Translations under genes and position numbers: made by a program
Part shown: piece after piece, positions 52,139 to 62,008 of the stretch
Layout of the letters: each line of letters starts with the position of its first letter
Position numbering within the stretch: the stretch's first letter is position 1
Origin: Lentimicrobium sp.
Lineage (GTDB): Bacteria > Bacteroidota > Bacteroidia > Bacteroidales > Lentimicrobiaceae
NCBI GenBank assembly: GCA_023957275.1
Contig: JAMLHF010000008.1
Location: forward strand, 18,410 to 82,409
DNA: 64,000 nt
Reading direction: 5' to 3'
The notes under the pieces: generated by a model
Databases searched by the model: none
What the model was told of the DNA's origin: nothing
Seen by the model: only the letters and a program-made list of their open reading frames with translations

Positions 52139-52183
52139 GTCGTTTTGTTTGTTTCTCAGCTTTCAATTCAATAATCATGCCTG

Positions 52184-53176
52184 TCAGGCAATATAAACTT
52201 CAAGGATCTCCGAAGGTGACGAAGGAATTATATCAACCCTGTCGATGCCTGCAGGAATCAGCACAGCCTCTCCCTGCGAAAGGGCAATCTGGGGCTCGGT
52301 GGTTCCGTCGTGAACCAGGGTCACTGAACCGGCCACGCAAACGTAAATCACAAACGAGTCCAGCTCGCTGTAATCCTTGCCCAGGGTCTTGTCAAGGCTG
52401 ATCAGGTTGGTGGTGAAAAACGGACTTGTCACCAGGTTGGCCGACCCATTCTTATTCGGTTTATATTTTGACTTATAATCGTCGTAAACATTGAAGTCAA
52501 TGGCATCCAGGGCTTCCTCAATGTGCAGCTCCCGCGATTTACCTTCGTGGTCAACCCGGTCCCAGTCGTAAATCCGGTAAGTAGTGTCGGATGTCTGCTG
52601 TATTTCGGCCAGAAAGGTACCTGGTCCCAGGGCGTGCACCCTTCCGGCAGGCATATAGAAAACGTCACCCTTCTTTACCTTCTCCACATTCAATATATCG
52701 CGCAGCGTTTTATTATGGAGGTGGGTGAGGTAGGTTTCCCTGTCCACCTTCCGGCTGAAACCGCTGATCAGTTCAGAATCCGGATCGGCATCAATGATAT
52801 ACCACATTTCCGACTTGCCGTAACCGATGTTGCGTTTCGCGGCGAGTTCGTCATCCGGATGAACCTGAATGGAAAGGTAATCCGCGGCATCAATAAACTT
52901 GACCAGGATGGGAAATTCATCACCGAACCTCTCATAAACAGCATCCCCGACCAGGTCGCCCATGTAAATCTCTACCAGTTCATTCAGGTCGTTTCCTGCA
53001 AGGAACCCATTGACAATCGCGGTCTGATTGCCATCCACGCCCGAGAGTACCCAGGCTTCACCGCAATTGGGCAGGGGGGAAAAATCAATTCCAAGTACTG
53101 ACCGGATCTTGGTCCCTCCCCAGATCTTATCTTTGAGTACAGGTTTGAATTTTAGCGGATAAAGCTGGTTCTCCAT
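52184..53176 (-). CDS. manA: Mannose-6-phosphate isomerase, class I
   Basis: 330 residues; type I phosphomannose isomerase signatures: KIWGG at the N-terminus, YLSIQVHPDD with zinc ligands, GKSEMWYII, and YMPAGRVHALGPG. Interconverts fructose-6-P and mannose-6-P, the first step toward GDP-mannose made by the manC product. C-terminal cupin barrel is present (GEAVLIPAGID). Confidence 0.93.
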   Translation of the reverse strand: MENQLYPLKFKPVLKDKIWGGTKIRSVLGIDFSPLPNCGEAWVLSGVDGNQTAIVNGFLAGNDLNELVEIYMGDLVGDAVYERFGDEFPILVKFIDAADYLSIQVHPDDELAAKRNIGYGKSEMWYIIDADPDSELISGFSRKVDRETYLTHLHNKTLRDILNVEKVKKGDVFYMPAGRVHALGPGTFLAEIQQTSDTTYRIYDWDRVDHEGKSRELHIEEALDAIDFNVYDDYKSKYKPNKNGSANLVTSPFFTTNLISLDKTLGKDYSELDSFVIYVCVAGSVTLVHDGTTEPQIALSQGEAVLIPAGIDRVDIIPSSPSEILEVYIA

Positions 53177-53293
53177 AAGTAACTATGAATTTAATATTGA
53201 CCCTCAGAACGTCGGATGGAGGGTAAAATTTCCCGGCAACGGGGTAAAATTACAATTAAAATCAATCATTCAAATAGTCACATACTTAATTGG

Positions 53294-53301
53294 TAACTTT
53301 G
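53294..53301 (+). promoter_or_regulatory. -7 element TAACTTTG of lipA
   Basis: A perfect TAnnTTTG about 74 bp before the lipA ATG; no TTG occurs at the matching -33 distance. Confidence 0.5.
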
Positions 53302-53374
53302 TAAAATCTTAAAAAGCCCCCTTATTGAATTATTTTAAAATGTTTGATTTGTTGCAGCGATTCGGATTTCAGCA

Positions 53375-54235
53375 ATGGCAGAAGAGAGGAAAAAGCATCT
53401 TAAAAAGCCTGACTGGTTAAAAATCAGGCTGCCCGGAGGAAAAAATTTTACCCGGGTCAAAGAAATTGTTGAAGGCAACCACCTTCACACCATCTGCAGC
53501 AGCGGCAACTGCCCGAATATGGGTGAATGCTGGAATGCCGGAACCGCCACATTCATGATACTGGGGGATATCTGCACCCGTTCGTGCCGGTTTTGCGCCA
53601 CCAAAACCGGCAGGCCATTTTCTGCAGATCCCCTCGAGCCTCGGCGGGTAGCTGAATCAATCAGGCTGATGAAGCTGAAGCATTGTGTCATTACCTCGGT
53701 TGACCGCGACGATCTGCCTGATGGCGGGGCGGCACACTGGGCTGAAACCATCCGGCAGGTCAGGACCATTAACCCGGGAGTCACCATTGAAGTGCTGATC
53801 CCTGACTTCTCAGGCAACCTGAAGGATGTTGATAAAGTGATTGCGGAAAAGCCGGATATCATATCGCACAATCTTGAAACGGTGCGCCGGCTTACGCCAT
53901 TGATCAGAAGCGCCGCCCGTTACGACAGGAGCCTTGAAGTGCTGAAACACATCGCTGATTCGAAGACGGCAGCTAAATCGGGAATCATGGCCGGAATCGG
54001 TGAAACCGGGGCCGAAGTGCTTGAAACAATGGATGATCTGCTGTCGGCCGGGGTCAGTATTATGACCATTGGCCAGTATCTCCAGCCTACGCGCGCTCAT
54101 CTGCCGGTTGAAGAATACATCACTCCGGAAATATTTGAAAAATATCGTATTGCAGGAATAGAAAAGGGATTCAGGCACATTGAAAGCAGACCTTTGGTAA
54201 GGTCATCCTATCACGCTGAAAAACATGTGCTTTAA
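53375..54235 (+). CDS. lipA: Lipoyl synthase
   Basis: 286 residues. Radical SAM enzyme: auxiliary cluster CSSGNCPNMGEC (Cys41, 46, 52) and SAM cluster CTRSCRFC (Cys67, 71, 74); the conserved C-terminal RSSYHAE has the Ser ligand. Adds two sulfurs to octanoylated lipoyl domains. Alone on the plus strand between an isomerase and T9SS genes; LipB is not in the window. Confidence 0.97.
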   Translation: MAEERKKHLKKPDWLKIRLPGGKNFTRVKEIVEGNHLHTICSSGNCPNMGECWNAGTATFMILGDICTRSCRFCATKTGRPFSADPLEPRRVAESIRLMKLKHCVITSVDRDDLPDGGAAHWAETIRQVRTINPGVTIEVLIPDFSGNLKDVDKVIAEKPDIISHNLETVRRLTPLIRSAARYDRSLEVLKHIADSKTAAKSGIMAGIGETGAEVLETMDDLLSAGVSIMTIGQYLQPTRAHLPVEEYITPEIFEKYRIAGIEKGFRHIESRPLVRSSYHAEKHVL

Positions 54236-54260
54236 AAGCCGGGTATGGGCACAAACAAAA

Positions 54261-54284
54261 CGCAGCACCCGGATGGATGCTGCG
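54261..54284. terminator. Short hairpin between convergent lipA and T9SS gene
   Basis: CGCAGCA (54261-54267) with TGCTGCG (54278-54284), 10-nt loop, A-run 5' of it. Modest strength; may serve both strands. Confidence 0.5.
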
Positions 54285-54307
54285 CCCTGTAAAACATTCA
54301 TCAATAA

Positions 54308-57300
54308 CTACCTCACAATAAGTTTATAACTAAACTGTCGGGAGTCACTGATTATGCTGGCTACATAAATTCCTGACGGGATATTCAGGTTCAGGAAGTA
54401 ATGATTGCTGCCCTGCAGCTGACCGCTGTAAACCTGCTGACCCTGAAGGTTGTAAAGCATCAGGCTGAGTTTACCGGTATTTTCCGTCTGCACCCTGATT
54501 TCCTTGTTATAGGAGTATATGGCCAGGCCGCTGTTTTCCGGCCGGTCAATCCCGATGGAAATCAGGTCAAGGAGCAGTACATTGTCAAGTCCGCCGGAAG
54601 GATTGCGTGTGTCGGTTTCTATCCAAACCCCTGAAGGAACTTCATAGGTATGTACAATGGTTCCGTCTTCACCGCTGCGGATTTCCACGCGCTGCACACC
54701 GGCATCGTTCACATTCGGTACAATTCCGCCCCATGATCCGTCAGATCCGGCTACCTCACTGATATAAAAAGGCGCATAAGAAGTGATGGAAGCAAAGTCC
54801 ACTTCGCTGGTTTCGATATGGGCTGCATAAAGCGGGCGGCCTGTGCCAGCGGTGTTGTCATAAAGCAATGCAAAATCCTTGGGGGTATCTTCACTGATGC
54901 CCATGATGGCCGTTCCATAAGTGGGATCAGCTTCAGTTCCGAACTGCAGCACGGTAGCATAATCGGCAGTGGTGAGGCGATGGGCAACATCGCTTCCACC
55001 GGCACCATCATTCAGCGAAATGCGCATGTAAATCTGGTTACCCGGCGTGAACCTCGCGTTACCGGTCGGCTCTGCGATAAACCATCCGGTGAAGGCTCCG
55101 GTAGCATCGGTGGTAAATTCGCCGTACTCACCCGGATTTGCCAGGGAGGTGCTGGTGGTGCGCGAATAGGTTCCGTCAGCGGCGATAAAGATGCAGTTGC
55201 CCGCACCATCGGCCGTTGGCAGGTCCGATTCAAGCACAACCTTGTTGAAATACCTGTAAGTTGCTTCAGGCGTCAGGTTTTCGAGGGTAGCCCAAAATGC
55301 ATAAGGTACACGGGTATTGTTGGACCCGTTGATTCCCTGAACAAACTGCGGCAGGATCACACCCGAAATTCCCGGCTGCACGGCGGCGGTAACACTGCCG
55401 TTGCAGGTGACCACTTTATCTGCTGCGCCTCCGCCGGCGTTAAGAATGGTTTGTCCGCTGTAATCGCCGGCGGGGAGTCCGGCCACCAGGCGAACGGAAA
55501 CGGTTACCGGCTGGCCGGTAATCACGCCTTCGGCAAACGGAAATTCCAGGGACGCAGTAAAGTTTACTCCATCCGCTGACAGTTCATAATCTTCAGGTGC
55601 AGAAACCACAATATTTCCGCTGCCTTCAAGATCGGTTCCGCTAAGCAGATAAGTTTGAACCTCTGACGGTCCGCTGCCTTCCACATAATTAAATCCGCTG
55701 AGTGTAGCAGGAGAAACGGTCAGCAGAGGATCACCTGAGGGCAATAGATCAATTACAAGAATATCAACTTCTCCTCCGAAGGGATTCCGGGTATCGTAGA
55801 TTCCCCATACACCATTTTCGGAAGTATGCACGGCCACCAGGCTTCCGTCGGCATTGCTGCGTTCTTCAATCCGGCGAATACCATCGGGAAGCAGGTTGGG
55901 AACGATACCGCCCCAGGAGCCGTTGACTCCCTGTACCTGTCCGGTGTAAAATCCAACATAAGTACCCGCAGCAGCAAAATCGACGCCGGTAGTTTCAATA
56001 CTGCTTCCGTAAACAGGCCTTCCGGTACCGGCCATGTTATCATATAGATAAACAAGATTACCCGCTGCAGCTTCGGAGATTCCCCGGATTCCGGTTCCCA
56101 TCTCAGGCAGATTCTGATTTCCGAAATTGATTACGGTTGCAGCTTCCGCAGATGTAACCCGGTTCACCACAGATGTCCCTTCATTACCATCATTCAGCAT
56201 AATCCGCATGAAAAGCTGATTACCCGGGGTAAACCTGGCGTTACCGCTGGGTTCGATCATAAACCATCCTGTGTATTCTCCGTTCGCATCCGTTGTAAAC
56301 TCTCCATATTCTCCGGGATTCCCAAGATTGGTAGATGTGGTTCGCAAGAAACTGCCATCGGAATTGACAAAAATAGTATTCCCTGCCCCATTGCTTGTCG
56401 GCGAATCAGTACCAAGAACTATCTTATTAAAATAGCGATAGGTGGTATTTGGGTATAAATTACTGATGGTAGCACTAAATGCATAAGGAACCCGCTGCGA
56501 ATTCGTTCCATTGATTCCCTGAATATATGCAGGTATTGTAGCTACGCTGAAATAAGGAACCAGATCGGTAACCGTACCATTGCAGGTCACGTTTGCAGCA
56601 GCGGCACCCCCTCCTGAATGTACAATCACCTCATTGTTGTAATTTCCTATTGCAAGATCAGCTTTAAGCCTCACGGAGACGGTAACAGGCTGTCCGGTGA
56701 CGACCCCTCCCGCAAACGGGAATTCAAGCATCGAAACGAAGTCACTGCCATTGGATGAAATTTCATAGTTTTCAGGTGCAGTGACAACAATATTGCCGCT
56801 TCCGGCCAGATTTTCTCCGGTAAGCTCATAGGTTTGAGCAGATGAAGGCCCGTTGCCAATCTCATAGGTAAATCCGCTGAGGGTGGCAGGTGTCGCTGTG
56901 ATCACAGGTAAATCTCCTGGCATTACCGAGACATTATCGACCTGCCAGAGGCGATAGAACCCTGCATTATAATGGTATTTGAAAGCAATATAAACATTCG
57001 ATCCCATTATGGAAGAAAGATCAATAGCTCCTGAAGGTGTCCAAACCTGCTCCTCAGCCGGATAATTAAAGGTAAGTTCATTCCAGGTTGATGAAGTGGG
57101 GTCTCCAACACCCGGATAATCTGTAGAATACAACACCTTGAAATAATTATCCGCATCATCGCTGCCATAACGCATCCAACTTTCAAATGAAAGGTTGCAA
57201 TTGAAGTTTTCATTCAGATTGATTCCTGGAAGAATAAGCCAATCTTCTTCAAGCACGCCGGTGTTGAAACCGTTCATATAGGCATATTCTCCGGATGTAC

Positions 57301-58480
57301 TGTGTTTCCAGAACTGTGAGGGCCCTGCAACACTTTTTGTATAACAAAGTCCGAAACCTGATGAAAAATCTTCAGTATAGGGCAATGTAGTTGTGGCGGA
57401 CGCTTCCACATTACCATTGCATATGACGACAGCATTAGTCGCACCACCGCCCGCATTGATAATCTGTTCACCGGTGTAGGTTCCGCCGTTTAATCCGGCC
57501 TTTAACCTTACATAAACAGGCACGGCACTGAGGGCGCCTGCAGAATACGGCACATTAAGAACGGACTGTGAAAAACTGATATCATCCAGGGAAATTTCAT
57601 AATTTGCCGGTGGGGTAATGGTAATATTCCCATTGGCCGGGGTAAGGTTAGAACCTGACAGATTATAGCTTTGCGATGCGGAAGGTCCGTTGTTAACAGT
57701 ATATGTAAATCCGGAAAGGGTTCCGGGTGATGCTGAGATCGCCGGATTGGTTCCTGAAGACGGCGCAACCGCTTCTGCCCATGTTGTGGCAACCCTGATG
57801 CCATCAACGATTATACGTTGAGAAGCATTATATTGTCGGAGGGCAATGGATCCGACATTGGAAAAGTTGGCAGTTTCTGTTACAGTCGCATCGGGAACCG
57901 GAGGTTCTGTTGCCGGATATGTATTAAAAATATAAAAACTTGAAGTTTTAGTAGCTATTTCAAGTTTCATTACAATCAATGCAGGAACACCCGGAGTGAT
58001 AGGAAGGAAAGTAGCCGGAGGAGTATTCCCGAGGCCAAGGCCAATTCCATCACCTGCAGCGTTTATATATATCCTTGTAAAAAATGTTGTACCTATTGTA
58101 CTCTGACCAAAATGAAGAAAATAGCCGGCTGAATTAGGCCCCTGAGTTTGCACAACAGCTGCTGCATAAATAACCCCCGTAGTCTGTTCGGGAAAAGTCC
58201 TGTGTACATCCTCTCCGGTATTATCCAGATTTGCCCCACCGCCGATCCCTGATCCGGCATATCCGTCAAAAATCAATCCATTAGTAACATCGATTGACTG
58301 ACTTCCACCACTACTATGTGCGGTCCAGCCATTATCCGTCAGAAGTGCACCGATTGAGTAATCAAAATCCTCAATCAAAAGCGGTTGAGCGGTTGAAATA
58401 ATTGTCATCAGCGAAATGACTGTTGCCAGAATAAGCCTTGGTAACATTGCTCTTCCGGACTGTAAGTTCTGATTTTTCAT
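54308..58480 (-). CDS. Giant T9SS-secreted multi-domain surface protein
   Basis: 1390 residues. Signal peptide (to about 32), N-terminal jelly-roll domain (about 35-235), three copies of an Ig-like domain opening with TPATLSGF or a variant (about 247-357, 526-637, 922-1031), a choice-of-anchor J domain (about 367-521), two copies of a 275-residue module (641-915 and 1034-1308), and a T9SS sorting domain (about 1320-1390; NLQGQQVYSG...IPSGIYVASI). Module hallmarks: QGINGxN.RVPYAF, GEFTTDA...GWF..EP.GNARFTPGNQ, GSWGGIVPN, DTRNP.GG. Exported to the surface; partners unknown. No catalytic motif recognised. Confidence 0.9.
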   Translation of the reverse strand: MKNQNLQSGRAMLPRLILATVISLMTIISTAQPLLIEDFDYSIGALLTDNGWTAHSSGGSQSIDVTNGLIFDGYAGSGIGGGANLDNTGEDVHRTFPEQTTGVIYAAAVVQTQGPNSAGYFLHFGQSTIGTTFFTRIYINAAGDGIGLGLGNTPPATFLPITPGVPALIVMKLEIATKTSSFYIFNTYPATEPPVPDATVTETANFSNVGSIALRQYNASQRIIVDGIRVATTWAEAVAPSSGTNPAISASPGTLSGFTYTVNNGPSASQSYNLSGSNLTPANGNITITPPANYEISLDDISFSQSVLNVPYSAGALSAVPVYVRLKAGLNGGTYTGEQIINAGGGATNAVVICNGNVEASATTTLPYTEDFSSGFGLCYTKSVAGPSQFWKHSTSGEYAYMNGFNTGVLEEDWLILPGINLNENFNCNLSFESWMRYGSDDADNYFKVLYSTDYPGVGDPTSSTWNELTFNYPAEEQVWTPSGAIDLSSIMGSNVYIAFKYHYNAGFYRLWQVDNVSVMPGDLPVITATPATLSGFTYEIGNGPSSAQTYELTGENLAGSGNIVVTAPENYEISSNGSDFVSMLEFPFAGGVVTGQPVTVSVRLKADLAIGNYNNEVIVHSGGGAAAANVTCNGTVTDLVPYFSVATIPAYIQGINGTNSQRVPYAFSATISNLYPNTTYRYFNKIVLGTDSPTSNGAGNTIFVNSDGSFLRTTSTNLGNPGEYGEFTTDANGEYTGWFMIEPSGNARFTPGNQLFMRIMLNDGNEGTSVVNRVTSAEAATVINFGNQNLPEMGTGIRGISEAAAGNLVYLYDNMAGTGRPVYGSSIETTGVDFAAAGTYVGFYTGQVQGVNGSWGGIVPNLLPDGIRRIEERSNADGSLVAVHTSENGVWGIYDTRNPFGGEVDILVIDLLPSGDPLLTVSPATLSGFNYVEGSGPSEVQTYLLSGTDLEGSGNIVVSAPEDYELSADGVNFTASLEFPFAEGVITGQPVTVSVRLVAGLPAGDYSGQTILNAGGGAADKVVTCNGSVTAAVQPGISGVILPQFVQGINGSNNTRVPYAFWATLENLTPEATYRYFNKVVLESDLPTADGAGNCIFIAADGTYSRTTSTSLANPGEYGEFTTDATGAFTGWFIAEPTGNARFTPGNQIYMRISLNDGAGGSDVAHRLTTADYATVLQFGTEADPTYGTAIMGISEDTPKDFALLYDNTAGTGRPLYAAHIETSEVDFASITSYAPFYISEVAGSDGSWGGIVPNVNDAGVQRVEIRSGEDGTIVHTYEVPSGVWIETDTRNPSGGLDNVLLLDLISIGIDRPENSGLAIYSYNKEIRVQTENTGKLSLMLYNLQGQQVYSGQLQGSNHYFLNLNIPSGIYVASIISDSRQFSYKLIVR

Positions 58481-58539
58481 AATTGTTCGTTTTAGCTGAT
58501 AGTAATTTCAATGGAAACAATACTTTATCTGAAGAAAAG

Positions 58540-58568
58540 CCCTTTCCGGAAATTATTTCCGGATAGGG
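58540..58568 (-). terminator. Terminator between the two T9SS genes
   Basis: CCCTTTCCGGAAA (58540-58552) with TTTCCGGATAGGG (58556-58568), one mismatch, 3-nt loop. Read on the minus strand it is followed by CTTTTC. Confidence 0.75.
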
Positions 58569-58596
58569 ACTTTTTCCAAAAAAAGCAATTCATGGA

Positions 58597-60696
58597 CTAT
58601 TTAAGAAGGACTTTGGTGCTGAATGAACCCTCGCGGCCAATAACCCTGACGATATAAATACCTGCGGGTAAGTCAAGGGAATAGGTGGCTTTGCTGCCGT
58701 TAATACTAAAACTGTGTACCTCCTGACCGTAGAGGTTGATGACCCGGATGCTTCCGTTCATCACCTGATCCAGCTGAATGCTGAGCTCTTTGCCATAGGT
58801 GAAAATTTTACCAAACTGGGTTTCAGGAGCGCCGATTCCAAGGGTGGTATTGATTACCAGCACATTATCAATGCCTCCGGCAGGATTTTTTGTATCCACA
58901 GTACCCCATACACCATCATCATCGGTATAATTGCTGACGATGGCCCCGTTCGTCAGGCTGCGTTCTTCAACCCGTTTTACCCCTTCCGTGTTGATATTCG
59001 GCACAATGCCGCCCCAGGCGCCATCGGTACCTGCCACATCATTGGCGTAAAATTCCGCATAGGTCCCTGCAATAAAACTTACCCCGGTGGTTTCTACCTG
59101 GGTGCCATACAGCGGGCGACCGGTTCCGGCGGTATTGTCGTAGATAAATACAAAATTTTTCGGAGTAAAATTGCTGATTCCGCGGATGGCTGTTCCGGTC
59201 GAGTCGGCAGCGCTGGTATAGAAACCCAGCGATTTAACACTTTCGGTAATGGTAAGACGGGTGGCTTCAGCAGTTCCGCCGGCACCGTCATTAAGCATAA
59301 TGCGCATAAATAATTCATTGCCCGGTTTAAACCTGGCATTGCCGGTAGGCTCGGTAATAAACCAGCCGCTGAAACTACCATTGGCATCTGTTGTAAACTC
59401 ACCATACTGACCCGGAGTTGTCATGGAAGCACTGGTAGTACGCACAAATTCCCCGGTAGAGGGATTCACGAAAATGCAATTTCCTGCTCCGTTGTAATCA
59501 GGACCATCGGATCCACTTACAATCTTATTGTAAAAACGGTAGGTTGAGGAAGGCAGAAGGTTCGAAAGTGTGGCATGATAGGCAAACGGCACCCTGTTGA
59601 TGTTGGATGGAGTGGCCCCTTCGATAAACTTTGGCAGAATGTAGGCCGAAATGGATGCAGGAGTGGAAGTTGAAACACTGCCGCTTAAAGGGATCTGAAG
59701 TTCGGGAGCGCCGCCGCCGGTAACGGTGAAAACACCTGAATAGCTACCGGCCGGCAATCCGGCTTTCAAACGGATACGTACAGGAACATCCCCGGTACCG
59801 GGGAAACTTCCGTTCTCGTAAACCACATTGCCCGGATCGCTTATAAAATTAACGCCATCAACGGAATACTCATAATCAGCTGAAGGGGTCATTGTAACGG
59901 CACCTGATGCCGGGGTCAGGTTGAAGGCGTTCAGGGTGGTAATCTGCATTTCAGAAGGACCAGCACCTTCCAGGTAAGTAAATCCTGATAAGCTTGAAGG
60001 CGTTGCAGTAATCATCGGAGAGCTGCCTACCCCTTTGAACGTGACATTGTCGTAACGGAGGGTTCCGTTAGGACTGTAGGATGAGGTTGAGGTCGCGGCA
60101 CCATATTCAGAACCGTCAACAAATTCGGTTACAATTCTGACTCCAAATGCAGCATTGCCCTCAACGCCCGAAATACCTGAGAAATCAGCACTTCTCTGAT
60201 ACCAGGTATCGCCTGCGTCCGCAATAAAGCGTCCGTTATCAAAACCTTTATCTACTCCCGCGGCGGTATTGACGGCGTTACCTTCATTGGCTTCAAAGTC
60301 TTCCCAATCGGTTCCGTTCAGCGTATACTGAACCCTGAGCCTGTTGGCAGAAGTATTGCTGTGACGGCCATCCCAGCTAAGGGCTATGGCGCTGTAGCCG
60401 GAGGTAGAAACCAGAAACTCAACCCCTGCGGTACCTGATCCGGTACCCTGCGCGGGATAAGCAGCTGAATTCCAGGCCCGCCCGCCGGTACCTGTTCCGG
60501 TATACCCTGTTGCGAAGGTGGCTGTAGTTCCGCCAATCAGTGCGGCGGTTCCCGACCCGGTGCTGGGTGTAATCACATCGCCCTCAAAAGTCCACTGTGT
60601 AATGGTAACCTGGGCATTTGCCATTTCAGCGGTGAAACCAAAACCGGCAAACAGTAATAATGCCAGCATGAACATTCTCGTGTAATTTTTCTTCAT
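58597..60696 (-). CDS. T9SS-secreted surface protein sharing modules with the 1390-aa protein
   Basis: 699 residues. Signal peptide (to about 28, ending NAQ), N-terminal beta-rich domain (about 30-225), one Ig-like domain (TPSSLSGF, about 229-341), one copy of the 275-residue module (344-620) and a T9SS sorting domain (about 630-699; NLYGQEVHSF...LPAGIYIVRVIG). The module keeps all hallmarks of the two in the neighbouring protein, so the pair arose by duplication. No catalytic residues recognised. About 115 bp separate the two genes, with a terminator in between. Confidence 0.9.
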   Translation of the reverse strand: MKKNYTRMFMLALLLFAGFGFTAEMANAQVTITQWTFEGDVITPSTGSGTAALIGGTTATFATGYTGTGTGGRAWNSAAYPAQGTGSGTAGVEFLVSTSGYSAIALSWDGRHSNTSANRLRVQYTLNGTDWEDFEANEGNAVNTAAGVDKGFDNGRFIADAGDTWYQRSADFSGISGVEGNAAFGVRIVTEFVDGSEYGAATSTSSYSPNGTLRYDNVTFKGVGSSPMITATPSSLSGFTYLEGAGPSEMQITTLNAFNLTPASGAVTMTPSADYEYSVDGVNFISDPGNVVYENGSFPGTGDVPVRIRLKAGLPAGSYSGVFTVTGGGAPELQIPLSGSVSTSTPASISAYILPKFIEGATPSNINRVPFAYHATLSNLLPSSTYRFYNKIVSGSDGPDYNGAGNCIFVNPSTGEFVRTTSASMTTPGQYGEFTTDANGSFSGWFITEPTGNARFKPGNELFMRIMLNDGAGGTAEATRLTITESVKSLGFYTSAADSTGTAIRGISNFTPKNFVFIYDNTAGTGRPLYGTQVETTGVSFIAGTYAEFYANDVAGTDGAWGGIVPNINTEGVKRVEERSLTNGAIVSNYTDDDGVWGTVDTKNPAGGIDNVLVINTTLGIGAPETQFGKIFTYGKELSIQLDQVMNGSIRVINLYGQEVHSFSINGSKATYSLDLPAGIYIVRVIGREGSFSTKVLLK

Positions 60697-61346
60697 AAAA
60701 TATTGGATTAAATGGTTGAAACTTCAGATGTTTATAGGGCAGGAGGGAATAATCTTCCCGGATTTCCAATTTACAAATTTAGTGGAATTTTGGATTCACC
60801 ATGTTAACAAATCCTAAAGATTTGCCGCTGTCTGATTAAATATTCTCCCCGTTCAACCGAAGCACTGATATATTACTCAAAATCTATAAATTAGGCTGAA
60901 ACAATTAAACATATTATCACTGCAGGCATGAACGCAGCGGGCATTTTTGCCGGGTTAAGGCTTAACTTTAAAGTTCAGTCTGATCCATACAAACAAAATG
61001 CCCGGAAAATATTTTTCAACCTCTTTTTGTGAAAATTCACTTCCAAAATCAGCCAAGATTCAGGCTAATTATCCAACACCCATCCGGATATGGCAGAACC
61101 TCAGCCAGGTAATCTCGATAAAAAAGGAAATAATTAACCAAACAATATCTCTACATCGAATGAAATAATAATTAATTAATCTAATACCAACCTCTACATA
61201 TTATAATTTATACTACTGTCTATTAATTTCTTAAAATATTTACTTTCCTCTACATCAAAGATTGACTGTAAAAATAAGTACACAACAATTTACATTTAAA
61301 ATTCACAGGATTTCTTAGCTTTGATTGGTCTTTAAACGGATTTTTT
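60697..61346. other. Divergent intergenic region between T9SS gene and phosphate locus
   Basis: About 650 bp, AT-rich, no gene found. Candidate -7 boxes: TAAATTTG on the minus strand at 60781-60774 for the T9SS gene, and TAGCTTTG on the plus strand at 61316-61323, 24 bp before the DUF47 gene. A long-range inverted repeat, CGGGCATTTT (60939-60948) with AAAATGCCCG (60996-61005), may form a hairpin; meaning unknown. No Pho-box-like repeat was identified. Confidence 0.5.
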
Positions 61347-61994
61347 ATGTTTCTGTTCAAACATGCCGCAAAATCCATTGAACTGATAGATAACTTCCTG
61401 AATATTATTGATCAGGGGGCAATTCTATTCAAAGAGGGGGTCAGAAATTACCTCTACGGCAACAGGGAAAATTTTCTGAGCAACCTGCAAACGCTCTCAT
61501 CACTTGAAACTGAGGCGGATATCATCAAGCGGAAAACGGAAAACCTGCTTTATACGCAATCTCTTATGCCGCAGCTGAGGGGCGATATCCTGAAACTGCT
61601 CGAAGAGCTTGATAATATTATTGACCTTGCCAAGACGAACCTGTTTCAGTTTGATGTCGAGATTCCGTTTATTCCGGCCGAATTAAACCAGGAGTTGGTA
61701 AAACTTACCGAATTATCGGTTTCTGCCATAGAGTCGGTGATACCGGCGGCAAGGGCATATTTCAAAGATCCTGAATCAGTCAAAGAAAAACTGCACAGGG
61801 TATATTTATATGAGAAAGAGGCTGACAAGCTGGCTGATGCAATCAAACGCAGGGTTTTTCATGAGATGCCCAACCTAAAGCTCAGCGAAAAATTTCATCT
61901 GAGGTATTTTACCTTACATATAGAAATACTGTCGGATGCTGCTGAGAAAACAGCCGATGTATTGTCGATTATGGCTATTAAACGTACCATTTAA
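61347..61994 (+). CDS. PhoU-like DUF47 protein
   Basis: 215 residues, all-helical; the layout matches DUF47 (Pit-accessory PhoU-like proteins), with FKHAAKSIELIDNF at the start and conserved Glu-rich helices (ETEADIIKRKTENLL, EKEADKLADAIKRR). Such proteins sit next to low-affinity phosphate transporters and are thought to regulate them. Stop and the PiT start are 14 bp apart. Confidence 0.92.
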   Translation: MFLFKHAAKSIELIDNFLNIIDQGAILFKEGVRNYLYGNRENFLSNLQTLSSLETEADIIKRKTENLLYTQSLMPQLRGDILKLLEELDNIIDLAKTNLFQFDVEIPFIPAELNQELVKLTELSVSAIESVIPAARAYFKDPESVKEKLHRVYLYEKEADKLADAIKRRVFHEMPNLKLSEKFHLRYFTLHIEILSDAAEKTADVLSIMAIKRTI

Positions 61995-62008
61995 CATCAG
62001 GTAACCGG

